64,000 nt of DNA from Gemmatimonadota bacterium (GCA_003221895.1 QHUJ01000110.1:1-64000); one strand, 5' to 3'; counted from the first letter of the stretch, positions 34,314-43,018 are shown. Made by a program: numbers and translations. The notes: generated by a model not told the origin, from the letters alone.

Positions 34314-34908
34314 CGCGAGGTTCCTGTACGTCTTTGCACACGGCGCCGGCGCCGGCATGAACCACCCGTTCATGCAGCGCGCGGCAGAGGCACTCGAGGC
34401 TCGGGGGATCGCGACCCACCGGTTCGATTTCCCCTACATGCAGGCGAAGAAAAGTCGCCCAGATCCGCCGGCCATAGCTGAGGACGCTGTGCGGAAGGCG
34501 GTCGCTGAGGCCGCCCGTACAGCGCCAGGTTTACCGATCTTTGCCGGCGGCAAGTCGTTCGGTGGCCGCATGACGTCGCAGGCGCAAGCATCGCAGCCGA
34601 TCCCGGGCGTACGGGGCCTCATCTTTTTCGGCTTTCCCCTGCATCCGCCCGGAAGGCCCAGCACAACTCGCGCCGATCATTTAACATCCGTTGACGTACC
34701 GATGCTATTTCTGCAGGGGACGCGCGATGAGTTTGCGCAGCTCGACTTGCTGCGAGAGGTCGTGGGCAGGCTGGCCGATCGCGCGACGCTGCATCTTATT
34801 GAGGAAGGCAACCACTCGTTCAAGGTCCCCAAGCGCACGGGGAAGAGCGAGTCGGACGTCATGAACGAGCTGGCGGACACAATTCAACAATGGGCGAGCC
34901 ATGCCTAA
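34300..34908 (+). CDS. alpha/beta hydrolase, KANL3/Tex30-like
   Basis: 202 residues, starting at TTG within the last codons of ligD, which implies coupling. Motifs: FAHGAGAGMNHPFMQ (oxyanion loop), nucleophile elbow GGKSFGGRM, acid in LQGTRDEFAQ, and His in EEGNHSFKVP. This is the short, lidless dienelactone-hydrolase-like group annotated as KANL3/Tex30 family; the substrate is unknown. The next gene starts within its last codons. Confidence 0.85.
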   Translation: MAKTDARFLYVFAHGAGAGMNHPFMQRAAEALEARGIATHRFDFPYMQAKKSRPDPPAIAEDAVRKAVAEAARTAPGLPIFAGGKSFGGRMTSQAQASQPIPGVRGLIFFGFPLHPPGRPSTTRADHLTSVDVPMLFLQGTRDEFAQLDLLREVVGRLADRATLHLIEEGNHSFKVPKRTGKSESDVMNELADTIQQWASHA

Positions 34909-35323
34909 CTACTGGTTGGTCAAAACGGAGCCCGGCACGTACAGCTTCGACGATCTCGAGCGCGAGAAGACCGCCGTCTGGGACGGCGTGCAGAATCCGG
35001 TTGCGCTGAGAAATCTTCGCGCGATGCACCCCGGCGATCAGGTGCTCGTCTACCACACCGGGGACGAGAAGGCCGTCGTCGGATGGGCCACGGTCGTTTC
35101 CGCACCGTACGCCGATCCGAAGGAGCACGACCCGAATCTCACGGTTATCGATCTGCAAGCGCACCGCCGCCTGCCGCAATCCGTGACGCTCGCCCAGATC
35201 AAAGCGGATAGGGCGTTCGCCGATCTCCCGATTGTGCGGCAGGGACGGTTATCGGTGAGCCCTGTAACCGCCCCGCAATGGAAGCATCTGCTCAAACTGG
35301 CCGGAGCGGACGCCTCGGCCTAG
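34901..35323 (+). CDS. EVE domain protein
   Basis: 140 residues, a complete PUA-like EVE domain: YWLVKTEPGTYSFDDLEREK, WDGVQNPVALRNLR, GDQVLVYHTGDEKAVVGWA. EVE domains (THYN1-like) bind modified bases such as 5-methyl- or hydroxymethylcytosine in DNA, or act in RNA recognition. It overlaps the hydrolase gene by eight bases and closes the ligD-hydrolase-EVE unit, so a DNA-maintenance role is plausible but inferred. Its stop shares CTAG with the convergent gene. Confidence 0.92.
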   Translation: MPNYWLVKTEPGTYSFDDLEREKTAVWDGVQNPVALRNLRAMHPGDQVLVYHTGDEKAVVGWATVVSAPYADPKEHDPNLTVIDLQAHRRLPQSVTLAQIKADRAFADLPIVRQGRLSVSPVTAPQWKHLLKLAGADASA

Positions 35324-35607
35324 CGGCGGCCCTTCTTGCCCGCCTTAGGCGCGCGACTCTCCGCCCGCGCAGCGGCGATACCGGCCGCGACGCCCGCCAC
35401 GATCGCCGCGCGCCCGACCGCTCTCATCACCTTCCCCGTACGTCGCAGCGCCGCCTTGACCCGCTTCCGGCGTTGTTCTGTCTCGACACGTTTCTGTGCC
35501 TCGACCAGCAGCCGGTCAGCCTGACGAACGGCGGCCACCGCCCACATGCGCGCCTTCTTCGCGGCCTTTACCGCCGCCTTCTTGTAGCGCTCCGCGCGTG
35601 ACGCCAT
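35320..35607 (-). CDS. basic Ala/Lys/Arg-rich small protein
   Basis: 95 residues, strongly basic at both ends (MASRAERYKKAAVKAAKKAR, ESRAPKAGKKGRR) with a hydrophobic Ala/Gly/Val stretch near residue 63-81 (GRAAIVAGVAAGIAAARA). It resembles histone H1-like or short membrane-bound basic proteins; the composition alone does not decide. The sequence is repetitive but the reading frame is kept. Confidence 0.5.
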   Translation of the reverse strand: MASRAERYKKAAVKAAKKARMWAVAAVRQADRLLVEAQKRVETEQRRKRVKAALRRTGKVMRAVGRAAIVAGVAAGIAAARAESRAPKAGKKGRR

Positions 35608-35646
35608 GACGTAATCCTTCGGTAAGGGTCGCTTATTGATATGCCG

Positions 35647-36057
35647 TCAGACGCCGAGAGTTTCGGCGGCCTTCCGTACGTCCTTGGGCTTAACCCACAA
35701 TAAGGCGCCATACCGCCCGCCACCCGTCCGGACGGCGCTGAGCGCCGTGACATTGATGCCGGCGGCGCCGAGCCGCGACAACGTGGGCGCGACGGCGCCG
35801 ACGCGGTCGTCTCCCTCGATCAGGAACATCGTCTTGGGTTTCGACAGTTTGAGCCCGGCGTTTTTCGCGGCGGAGAGAAACGCGACCGCGTCGGAGGGCA
35901 CCAGGTCGATCTGGGATTTGCGCGCGCTCGGGAAGGCGTGGACCGCCAGCAGGTTCACGCCGGCGTCACGCAGCGCACTGAAGATGCGCGCTCCTTCGCC
36001 AGGCTTGTCCGACGCGGTGAGGTAGTAGTAGTCGAGCTTTCGGATGGTGTCGGGCAT
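35647..36057 (-). CDS. tandem ACT domain protein
   Basis: 136 residues forming two ACT-like repeats: LDYYYLTASDKPGEGARIFSALRDAGVNLLAVHAFP and KTMFLIEGDDRVGAVAPTLSRLGAAGINVTALSAVRTGGGRYG. ACT domains bind amino acids and regulate metabolism; no enzyme is attached, so it is a free-standing regulator. AGGAGGAAGCC precedes the ATG. Confidence 0.85.
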   Translation of the reverse strand: MPDTIRKLDYYYLTASDKPGEGARIFSALRDAGVNLLAVHAFPSARKSQIDLVPSDAVAFLSAAKNAGLKLSKPKTMFLIEGDDRVGAVAPTLSRLGAAGINVTALSAVRTGGGRYGALLWVKPKDVRKAAETLGV

Positions 36058-36154
36058 GGCTTCCTCCTTGAGGAGGTCTTACTGGTAGGCCGCAAGAACC
36101 CTCTCAAGCCTCGCCAGAATACCGGCCGCTGGCAACCAGCGGCCGACGGGGCAG

Positions 36155-37084
36155 TTAGGCAGCCCGCTGTTTCGCGAGTCGCACGCGTTTTGTCAGCATC
36201 CAGCTCGCGATTGCAACGACCGCTATCGGGAGCACTACACCGAGAGATTGCACGACAAACGCCAAGAGCGCGACGAAATTGCGCCACGCCTGCGTGAACG
36301 CCTCGCCCATGACGCTCTTGCCGGCGGTGCCAACAACCGGGAATGGTTCGTGCACCGTCACACTGAGCGTACTCATGGCGGTGTGGGCCTCCAAGTAACG
36401 GATCCTTCCCTGGTAGCGCTCGATCTCCTCGCGAACGCGGGCCAAGGACTGCTCGACGTCCAACACGTCCTTGAGCTTGCCGGTCCGGGTGGCGAGCAGA
36501 TCAATGAGGCGCCGTTCGAGCCGTCGAGCGTTATCCATCCGGGCGTTGACGTCGACGAACTCCTCGCCCACGTCCTGAGCTTCCACGTTGACGGACTCGA
36601 GTCTGCCGATCGGGCTGAGGCCCGAGACGACTTCTTCAAAGCGCATAGCCGGGACCTTCATCTCGATGTCTCCCTGACGTTGGCGGCTCTTCCCCACTTC
36701 GATCTCCGAGTTCGCGACGTAACCCCCAAGACGGGCAGCCAGCTCCTTCACTTGAGCAACCGCCCGCTCCAACGAGTCGACCTCGACGGTGGCCGTGGCG
36801 GTTCGGATGATCATGCTCGACGCTGCGTCGGCGGGCGCCACGGGAATCCACTCGTTCCCAGTAACGACGATTTCCTCGAGCCGTGCCGGGGCGGGTCTGC
36901 CCGCGGCGTCGTACCCGATTCTCCTGCCTGCTTGGAGCTGCTGTACCACCGTCCCGCTCGAATCGGAGCGCGGATGCGCACCGCTGTCTCCGGCACGCCG
37001 CTCGTTCCGACAACCGACCAGCGTTGTGGCAATGAGTGTGATCGCGAGAGTTCTCACGTCTCGGCTCCATTGGGGGGATGCCAT
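36155..37084 (-). CDS. DUF4349 lipoprotein
   Basis: 309 residues. Lipobox in TLIATTLVGCRN, a linker, then DUF4349: MIIRTATATVEVDSLERAVAQVKELAARLGGYVANSEIEV, a coiled-coil segment (RRLERRLIDLLATRTGKLKDVLDVEQSLARVREEIERYQGRI), and a C-terminal membrane segment (FVVQSLGVVLPIAVVAIASWML) with a basic tail. So it is a lipoprotein that also crosses the membrane. DUF4349 has no assigned function. Confidence 0.88.
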   Translation of the reverse strand: MASPQWSRDVRTLAITLIATTLVGCRNERRAGDSGAHPRSDSSGTVVQQLQAGRRIGYDAAGRPAPARLEEIVVTGNEWIPVAPADAASSMIIRTATATVEVDSLERAVAQVKELAARLGGYVANSEIEVGKSRQRQGDIEMKVPAMRFEEVVSGLSPIGRLESVNVEAQDVGEEFVDVNARMDNARRLERRLIDLLATRTGKLKDVLDVEQSLARVREEIERYQGRIRYLEAHTAMSTLSVTVHEPFPVVGTAGKSVMGEAFTQAWRNFVALLAFVVQSLGVVLPIAVVAIASWMLTKRVRLAKQRAA

Positions 37085-37126
37085 GTAGGACGTGATCGGC
37101 GTGACTAATTGCACAGCCAGGGTTCG

Positions 37127-37132
37127 TAGATT
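37127..37132 (+). promoter_or_regulatory. -10-like TAGATT, leaderless
   Basis: TAGATT, seven bases, then the ATG of the next gene; no Shine-Dalgarno. The divergent DUF4349 gene starts 55 bases away. Confidence 0.45.
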
Positions 37133-37139
37133 GGACGGT

Positions 37140-37895
37140 ATGGACGCGATCGCCGTAAAGCTCGAACGCTTGAAGCGCGAAGCACAGCGCGAGTGGAAGC
37201 GCAAATGGCGCCAGAAGTTGCGTCAGGCGACGCCGTCGAACGCCGCCGAATGGCGCGCGCTCGCCGGCGTCGCCCTGAGCACGCTGCTCAAGATCGCGCT
37301 GATCATCGCACTGCCGTTTACCGTGCTGGTGCGCGGGTCGGTCTTCATCTATCAGCACGGCGAGACATCGGTATGGCTCGCGTTGCTCGTCGCGGCGTTT
37401 CTCTCCGCCGCCGTCGTCACCGTCTATGCCGTCTGGCTGGCGCGCAAGCTCACAAAGAAGGGAGGGAAGGGCGGGCGAGCCCTGATCATTCCGCTCGCCA
37501 AATGGGTGGCGCTGCCGCTCGTGGTGTTCTACTGCGGCTACTCCTTACTCTACGTGGCGAGTGTGAACGCCAAATCGGGGCCGGTGCGGGCGTACTACCG
37601 CTCGGTCCATCCCCTGCTGCGTCTCGCGCTGTCCACGCTGATTCTGGTCGATCGCGACATGCTGATCACCGATACTGGACGGCAGCCGGAAGACTACACG
37701 CGCATGGGGCTGCCCACGAACAGTCGCACGCGTCACTATCGTCAGGCCGACGGCTGGATTCACGCCGTCGATCTACGGACCACCGGGCGAGGAATGATCA
37801 AGAACCGCGGCGTGCAGTTCTACTTCTGGCTGATGGGATTCGACACTCGACGCCACGTTGGAACTGCGGATCACCTGCACATCGAGTTGAAGTAG
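37140..37895 (+). CDS. membrane protein with LAS-like metallopeptidase C-terminus
   Basis: 251 residues from ATG 37140. A basic N-terminus, three probable membrane segments (about 52-72, 78-98, 118-138), then a C-terminal region with SRTRHYRQADGWIHAVDLR, and near the end RRHVGTADHLHIELK. The spacing of H, HAVDL and HLHIE resembles the LAS metallopeptidases (SxHxxGxAxD ... HxH, as in D-Ala-D-Ala and lysostaphin types), which cut peptidoglycan crosslinks, but the Ser and central residues are degenerate. The domain after membrane segments would be on the outer face. Tentative. Confidence 0.55.
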   Translation: MDAIAVKLERLKREAQREWKRKWRQKLRQATPSNAAEWRALAGVALSTLLKIALIIALPFTVLVRGSVFIYQHGETSVWLALLVAAFLSAAVVTVYAVWLARKLTKKGGKGGRALIIPLAKWVALPLVVFYCGYSLLYVASVNAKSGPVRAYYRSVHPLLRLALSTLILVDRDMLITDTGRQPEDYTRMGLPTNSRTRHYRQADGWIHAVDLRTTGRGMIKNRGVQFYFWLMGFDTRRHVGTADHLHIELK

Positions 37896-37901
37896 AGTCC
37901 G

Positions 37902-38741
37902 CTACCCAAACAGCTTTTGCAGGTCGGCGAACGGCACGCCGTACGCTTCCAGCGTTGCGTAGGTGCCCTTCTCGTTCCACTCTCGCGCCATTCTCCTGAT
38001 AAGACCGAGCGTCGCCCGCATGGGCGCCGAGCCGAAGGTTATGCGGCGTACGCCGAGCGCGGCCATTTCCTTGAGCGACGGCGCATTCGGCGTGCCGAGG
38101 ATGTTGAGGGGCGCGCGGATCAGTTTGACGAGCTGCTCGATCGTGCCGTGATCGCCGACGAACGGCACGAACACCGAATCGGCTCCGGCTTGGCGGAACG
38201 CGTTGCCGCGCCGCACCGCTTCTGCCAGGCGCTCCTCGGGTCGGAGCTCTTGGGCTTCGAAGGCGTCGGTGCGCGCATTCAGCACGAACGGGACGCCCGC
38301 CGCATCGGCGGCGGCCCGGGCGGCGCCGACGCGTTCGACCGCGAGAGGAAAGTCGATCAAGCGCTTTCCTTCCATTCGATCTTCCAGATTCATTCCAGCG
38401 GCTCCGGCATCGATGACACGACGCACAGTCTCCGCGACCGCGTTGGGCGGCATGCCGTAGCCTGCCTCCATGTCGGCGGTAATGGGCACGTCGATGCGGC
38501 GGGTGATGCGTGAGACGGCGGCCAGCATCTCGTCTCTACTGATCCGCTCGCCGTCCGCGTATCCCAGGCTGAAGGCGATCCCCGCACTCGTCGTGGCGAG
38601 TGCCTTGAAGCCCGCTTCGATGAAGATCCGCGCGCTGCCCGCGTCCCACGCGTTGGGCAGCACGAGCATCGGGCCCTCGACGTGGAGTCGTCGCAAGACC
38701 TCGGCTTTTCCACGCAGTTCTGACGTGCGAGAGTCCGACAT
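37902..38741 (-). CDS. isocitrate lyase/PEP mutase family enzyme
   Basis: 279 residues from ATG 38741. A (beta/alpha)8 barrel with LPNAWDAGSARIFIEAGFKALATTSAG, ITADMEAGYGMPPNAVAET (metal-binding Asp and Glu), AAGMNLEDRMEGKRL, and FVLNARTDAFEAQE. It lacks the KKCGH loop of isocitrate lyase, so it is one of the oxaloacetate hydrolase / carboxyvinyl-phosphonate mutase-like members that make or break C-C or C-P bonds on 2-oxoacid-type substrates. Exact reaction unknown. Confidence 0.88.
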   Translation of the reverse strand: MSDSRTSELRGKAEVLRRLHVEGPMLVLPNAWDAGSARIFIEAGFKALATTSAGIAFSLGYADGERISRDEMLAAVSRITRRIDVPITADMEAGYGMPPNAVAETVRRVIDAGAAGMNLEDRMEGKRLIDFPLAVERVGAARAAADAAGVPFVLNARTDAFEAQELRPEERLAEAVRRGNAFRQAGADSVFVPFVGDHGTIEQLVKLIRAPLNILGTPNAPSLKEMAALGVRRITFGSAPMRATLGLIRRMAREWNEKGTYATLEAYGVPFADLQKLFG

Positions 38742-38780
38742 GGGCGGGTATCTTATCCGTTCCTCGAACGGAGTCAAAGC

Positions 38781-39869
38781 GTGCTGCCGCTCATCGCTCT
38801 TGTGCAAGCAACCTGTGTTTCCCAGGCGGCCAAGCTGCCCTCCGTCGATCCACGCTGGGCCGCGGTGGCTGCGAGAGCGCGCGCTATCGCATGCGAGAAG
38901 CTCTCCCCCAACATTCCCGGATTCGCTTTGGCGGTGGCGGTCGACGGGAAGATCGTGTGGTCGGAGGCCTTTGGATATGCGGATCTCGAAGCGAAGCGTC
39001 CCGCGACACCGGAGACGCAGTTTCGCATCGGCAGCGTCTCGAAGCCGCTGACCGCGGACGCCGTCGCGCAGCTCTACGAAGCGGGGAAGCTCGACCTCGA
39101 TGCGCCGGTGCAACGCTACGTGCCCACATTCCCCCAGAAAGGTGCGCCGATCACAACCCGGCTGCTGGGCGGCCATCTGGCCGGGATTCGTCACTACAAG
39201 GGCGCTGAGTTCACGCTCAATCAGCATTTCGCGAGCGTCACGGCAGGATTGGCCATCTTCAAGGACGACTCACTGGTCGCACCGCCCGGCACGCGGTTCT
39301 CATACTCGAGCTACGGCTTCAATCTCATCGGCGCGGTCGTCGAGGGCGCAGCCCGCGAACAATTCCTGACGTACATGAGCCGGCATGTTTTCAAACCGCT
39401 GGGCATGACGCACACGGCGCCGGACAAGAACGACAGCCTGATCCCCGACCGCACGCGCTTTTACGACCGCACCGACTCCGGCCAGTTCGTGCTTTCCCCG
39501 ACGGTCGATAACAGTTACAAATGGGCCGGTGGAGGCTTCCTCTCCACTGCCGAGGATCTGGTGAAATTCGGCTCGGCGCATCTCTCGCCCGGGTATCTCA
39601 AGGCCGCCACGCTCGAGCTGCTGTTCACGCCGCAGCATACCACTTCTGGCGAAGCCACCCCCTACGGCATTGGCTGGTTCATCGCGACGGACACGCTGGG
39701 GCACCGCTACGCGTACCACGGCGGTGGCTCAGTCGGAGGAACAACCGCATTCGGGGTCGACCGCGATTCGCGCGTGGTGATCGCGCTCGTCACCAACCTG
39801 ACCGACGCGCGCCTAGCGCCGCTGCAGGAGATCCGGCTGGCGTTCGACTCCGCTGCGACGCGGCATTAG
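38781..39869 (+). CDS. exported beta-lactamase-family serine hydrolase
   Basis: 362 residues from GTG. A weak N-terminal signal, then the class C beta-lactamase/DD-peptidase fold: catalytic SVSK (about residue 83-86), YSSYGFN in place of YxN, and HGGGSVGGT in place of KTG. Such proteins hydrolyse D-peptides, esters or beta-lactams; no resistance can be claimed. It stops directly before the convergent regulator with no overlap. Confidence 0.9.
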   Translation: MLPLIALVQATCVSQAAKLPSVDPRWAAVAARARAIACEKLSPNIPGFALAVAVDGKIVWSEAFGYADLEAKRPATPETQFRIGSVSKPLTADAVAQLYEAGKLDLDAPVQRYVPTFPQKGAPITTRLLGGHLAGIRHYKGAEFTLNQHFASVTAGLAIFKDDSLVAPPGTRFSYSSYGFNLIGAVVEGAAREQFLTYMSRHVFKPLGMTHTAPDKNDSLIPDRTRFYDRTDSGQFVLSPTVDNSYKWAGGGFLSTAEDLVKFGSAHLSPGYLKAATLELLFTPQHTTSGEATPYGIGWFIATDTLGHRYAYHGGGSVGGTTAFGVDRDSRVVIALVTNLTDARLAPLQEIRLAFDSAATRH

Positions 39870-40592
39870 CTACCGCGCGAGGCGGTAGCCCGTCTTCCGG
39901 ACCGTCAGGATGTGCTTGGGATTCGCCGGGTCGCGCTCCAGCTTGCGCCGGAGCTCCGCGACGTGGGTGTCGACGGTGCGGCTCATGACCTCGGCACTGT
40001 AGCCCCACACTTCCATCAGCAATTCGGAACGCGTGATCACGGCGCCATCGCGCAGCAACAGCGCGATGAGCAAATCGTACTCCTTGGGCGTGAGCAAGAC
40101 GGGTGAGCCGTCGCGCAGCACGGTGCGCGAAGGCGCCAGCACTTCGATCGCGCCGAACTTGTCGAACGCGGGAGTCGGCGGACCGCCGTTCTTGCGCGGT
40201 GCACTTACCCGCCGCAGCAGCGCTTCGATTCGCGCCAGCAGCTCCAGCACACCGAACGGCTTCGTGACGTAATCGTCGGCGCCCAGCCGCAGGCCGCGGA
40301 CCTTGTCGGCCTCCTCGCCGCGCGCCGTCAGGATCAGCACCGGCATGGCGATGCCGTCGTCACGCAGCGCCCGCAGCACCCGGAAGCCGTCCATGCCGGG
40401 GAGCATCAGATCGAGAACGACGAGGTCGGGTCGGGCCGCGCGAGCGCGCGACAGGCCCTTCGTCCCATCCTTCGCAACCTCGACCTCGTAGCCCTCGATT
40501 TCCAGGTTGTTGCGCAAGCCATACGCGAGATCGGGGTTGTCCTCGATCACGAGGATCCGCTTGGTACTCGTGACGCTGGGTCCGGTGCTCAT
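39870..40592 (-). CDS. OmpR/PhoB-family response regulator
   Basis: 240 residues. Receiver with D61 in VVLDLMLPGMDGF and YVTKPFGVLELLARI, linker with KNGGPPTPAFDKFG, winged helix ending SRTVDTHVAELRRKLERDP and TVRKTGYRL. ATGA overlap with the kinase stop means kinase and regulator are coupled; the order here is kinase first. Confidence 0.95.
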   Translation of the reverse strand: MSTGPSVTSTKRILVIEDNPDLAYGLRNNLEIEGYEVEVAKDGTKGLSRARAARPDLVVLDLMLPGMDGFRVLRALRDDGIAMPVLILTARGEEADKVRGLRLGADDYVTKPFGVLELLARIEALLRRVSAPRKNGGPPTPAFDKFGAIEVLAPSRTVLRDGSPVLLTPKEYDLLIALLLRDGAVITRSELLMEVWGYSAEVMSRTVDTHVAELRRKLERDPANPKHILTVRKTGYRLAR

Positions 40593-42250
40593 GCCGGCAG
40601 CTCGATGACGACGCGCGTGCCAGTGTCGGTGGCCGCGTCGTCAATCCAGGCGCGGCCGTGATGGAGCACCGCGAGCTCACGGACCACGGCGAGCCCGATG
40701 CCGCTCCCGGCGACCGCCGAGCCGCGGTCGCGCTCGAGCCGCCAGAAGCGATCCCACACGTGCTCCCGGTCCGCGCGGGGGATGCCCGGCCCAGCGTCTT
40801 CCACCCACAGCCGCGCCGCGCCGCCCCCGCTCGCCCCGCCCCCCCCGCCCCCCCCGCCCCCCCCGTTGTCGAGCGTCGCGCCGATGCGGATCTCCTGACC
40901 CGCGGGGCCATACTTCACCGCGTTGTCGAGCAGGTTGAGCAGCATTTGCCGCACCGCGCCCGGATCGGCCGGGACGACGAGATCCTCCGGAACGGCGGTG
41001 GACAATCTCGCGCCCCGCGCCGCCGCCAGCGGGGCGAAGCCGTCGATCACTTCGCGCACGAGCGGCGCGAGCGCCGTGGGCTCCGGCGTGATGTGCGCCG
41101 TTTGCCGCTCCGAGCGCGAGAAGTGCAGCAGGTTCTCGACCAGGTGCGTGAGGCGACGCGCCTCCTGATCGATGATCGCGAGCGAACGCAACCGCTCCTC
41201 GTCGGTGCGCACGCGCCCAAGCACGAGGGTCTCGGAGAACATGCGGATCTGCGCGAGCGGCGTCCGCAATTCGTGCGACACGCCGGAGATGAAATCAGTG
41301 CGCAGGCGCGCGAGCTGCGATTCGCGGCGCAACTGGACCAGGGCAGTCCCGATCAACGCGGCGGTCAACCCCAGCAGCCCGAGGATCAGCGGCAGGCGGG
41401 ATTTGGGAAGACCACCGATGATCAGCTGATCGGCGACCGACGCCCGCAGGGTCGCCTGCGCGTAGAGATCTCCCATGTCGGTGCCCACGGTATCGCGCGC
41501 GGTGAATGGCGACGTGTACTGCACCGCGGACCGGTAGATCTCCACGCCGTAGCGATCGGTGATGATGATCGACCCCATCGAATCGTACTGGACACCACCG
41601 GTGAGCGGGCGGGGCAGCAGCGGGAATTTTTCCGTCGCTTGAATCACCAGCGGTCGGAGCGCTTCCGGCTTTGCTTCGAACCCGAGCGCGGTGCGCAGCA
41701 TGCCCTTCGAGTCGCGCAACACCGTGTAGGCGACGTAGCGCCGCTCGCCGCCCGGCTGACCCAGCACCGTCCCCATGTGCCACGAGGTGTCGTAGACGGC
41801 GCGCGTGTGGACGGGCAACGTGTCGGTCATCCAGGAACGGACGGCGTCAGGCAGCAGCTCGCCGGCCGTCTCGAGTCGTCCGTCCTTCAAGTCCATCTGG
41901 AATGTGAAGCGGATGTACGGAGTCAGTGAGACTCCGCGCTCCATCGCGTCGACGTGGAGCTCGCTCGGGGCCGGCAATTTACGGGGCGACATTTCGTGCG
42001 CGTGCTGGATGGCTTTGAGCCGCGGCATGACTGCATCGTAGATCTCAATCGCACTGCGCTGCGCCACGCGCGCCGCGGCGAGCTTCGCGTAATCGCGCAG
42101 CACGCGATCTGCTTGCGCGCGGTGATACCGCGCTACGCCGTACGCTTGAACCGCGAGTACCGCCGCGACGCCGAAGGCGAGCACCAGCAGCACCGCCACG
42201 ACAGCGGCGCGTCGCACCCGGAAACGGGGCAGTCGAGAGAGGAAACCCAT
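40589..42250 (-). CDS. membrane sensor histidine kinase with polyglycine insert
   Basis: 553 residues. TM1 (AAVVAVLLVLAFGVAAVLAVQAYGV), a periplasmic domain of about 260 residues (unknown sensor, begins RYHRAQADRVLRDYAK), TM2 (LPLILGLLGLTAALIGTALVQL), phospho-acceptor in GVSHELRTPLAQIRMFSE, N-box NLLDNAVKYGP, DAGPGIPRADR and GSGIGLAVVREL. The ATPase domain carries GGGGGGGGGGASGGGAA (about residues 462-478) just before the G1 box. The insert is encoded by three perfect CGGGGGGGG units and could vary by slippage. All catalytic motifs are intact. Confidence 0.93.
   Translation of the reverse strand: MGFLSRLPRFRVRRAAVVAVLLVLAFGVAAVLAVQAYGVARYHRAQADRVLRDYAKLAAARVAQRSAIEIYDAVMPRLKAIQHAHEMSPRKLPAPSELHVDAMERGVSLTPYIRFTFQMDLKDGRLETAGELLPDAVRSWMTDTLPVHTRAVYDTSWHMGTVLGQPGGERRYVAYTVLRDSKGMLRTALGFEAKPEALRPLVIQATEKFPLLPRPLTGGVQYDSMGSIIITDRYGVEIYRSAVQYTSPFTARDTVGTDMGDLYAQATLRASVADQLIIGGLPKSRLPLILGLLGLTAALIGTALVQLRRESQLARLRTDFISGVSHELRTPLAQIRMFSETLVLGRVRTDEERLRSLAIIDQEARRLTHLVENLLHFSRSERQTAHITPEPTALAPLVREVIDGFAPLAAARGARLSTAVPEDLVVPADPGAVRQMLLNLLDNAVKYGPAGQEIRIGATLDNGGGGGGGGGGASGGGAARLWVEDAGPGIPRADREHVWDRFWRLERDRGSAVAGSGIGLAVVRELAVLHHGRAWIDDAATDTGTRVVIELPA
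40838..40865 (-). repeat. CGGGGGGGG x3 in kinase gene
   Basis: On the coding strand three tandem copies of C plus eight G, encoding the polyglycine insert. Identical units occur twice at the end of the soluble kinase gene at 46.7 kb. Long G-runs are prone to slippage and can fold into G-quadruplexes. Confidence 0.9.
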
Positions 42251-42355
42251 CGTCTAAAGAATCCCTCTTCCGTTGCGACCCGGCAACACGTGACGGACTT
42301 GGCTGGACGTATCTCTGACAAAGGCGGCGCGCAAACTCGGGTACATTCGAAAAGA

Positions 42356-42386
42356 AGAGGGTCAACGTAACGAACGTTGACCCTCT
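42356..42386 (-). terminator. 13-bp hairpin, intrinsic terminator on minus strand
   Basis: AGAGGGTCAACGT and ACGTTGACCCTCT pair perfectly with a five-base loop; on the minus strand it is followed by TCTTTTCG. It would end transcription of the DUF1097 gene before the kinase. Confidence 0.7.
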
Positions 42387-42434
42387 GAACTGTAGGTCGC
42401 GGTCAAGTGTCGACGGCCACTTGGCCCGGCCTCG

Positions 42435-42476
42435 CCAACCCGGAGTGCAGCGCGTGGCTCCGGGTTTGGTTTTTTG
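42435..42476 (+). terminator. strong intrinsic terminator facing plus strand
   Basis: CCAACCCGGAG with CTCCGGGTTTGG, a 12-nt loop, and then GGTTTTTTG. The T-run is on the plus strand, yet no plus-strand gene precedes it within 2.5 kb, so it may end an unannotated small RNA or antisense transcript. The surrounding 231 bases between the kinase and DUF1097 genes hold these two hairpins and a third, CAAGTG/CACTTG, but no gene. Confidence 0.75.
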
Positions 42477-42481
42477 TTGGC

Positions 42482-42982
42482 CTAGTGACGCGCCGACATC
42501 GACGGGACCACCCGCATCCGGCCCAGCATCTCCGCGATGCGCTCGGAGGCGATCCCGAGGGCACAGCCGATCGCCAACGCGATCACCACCCGGACACTAC
42601 CGTTGACGTTGACTGTCCGGGCCCCGAGTGCGCCGATGGCGGTAGCCGCACCAAGGAACGCACCGGCCGTATAGGACAGCAGGGGAACCTGCGCCTGGAA
42701 CACCATGCCGAAAATCGCAGCGCCCATTGCCAGCGCATCGAGCAGATCATTGCCGCCCAGCGCCCGGGCCACAGCGACGTATAACAGCGCCCAGACAACG
42801 CCGGACGCCGAACCGAGTGCCGACTTCTGCAGTCCCATCATCCCGCCACCGGCGCCAACGAAACAGGCGAGTCCGACGATCACGGGCCACAGCTGTAAGG
42901 GGAGCTTGCCGAAGTGTGATACGACGGCCCAGAGGGCCACGACGATCCCCAAGCTGAGTGCTTTGGTAGTCGACGCGTTCAT
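42482..42982 (-). CDS. DUF1097 inner-membrane protein
   Basis: 166 residues, five or six hydrophobic helices, with the DUF1097 pattern GLACFVGAGGGMMGLQKSALGSASGVVWALLYV and LLSYTAGAFLGAATAIGA. Members such as E. coli YcdZ have no assigned role. GGAGGAGGCC precedes the ATG. Its promoter region shares the CGTTCATTATGTTG motif. Confidence 0.85.
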   Translation of the reverse strand: MNASTTKALSLGIVVALWAVVSHFGKLPLQLWPVIVGLACFVGAGGGMMGLQKSALGSASGVVWALLYVAVARALGGNDLLDALAMGAAIFGMVFQAQVPLLSYTAGAFLGAATAIGALGARTVNVNGSVRVVIALAIGCALGIASERIAEMLGRMRVVPSMSARH

Positions 42983-43018
42983 ATGTTAGGCCTCCTCCAG
43001 AAAGGGGGAATCCGGCGC

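Noticed and set aside
33195-34373. 392-aa minus ORF opposite ligD
   Set aside because: Shadow of the polymerase domain; no independent motifs or start signals.
37902-38741. Isocitrate lyase (glyoxylate shunt)
   Set aside because: The KKCGH loop is missing and the protein is too short (279 residues); it is a PEP-mutase family relative.
38781-39869. Beta-lactam resistance gene
   Set aside because: It has the SxxK and HGG motifs of the family but nothing that shows beta-lactamase activity; most such proteins are esterases or D-peptidases.
40658-41929. 423-aa plus ORF opposite the 40.6-kb kinase
   Set aside because: Shadow, including the translated poly-C tract as a proline run.
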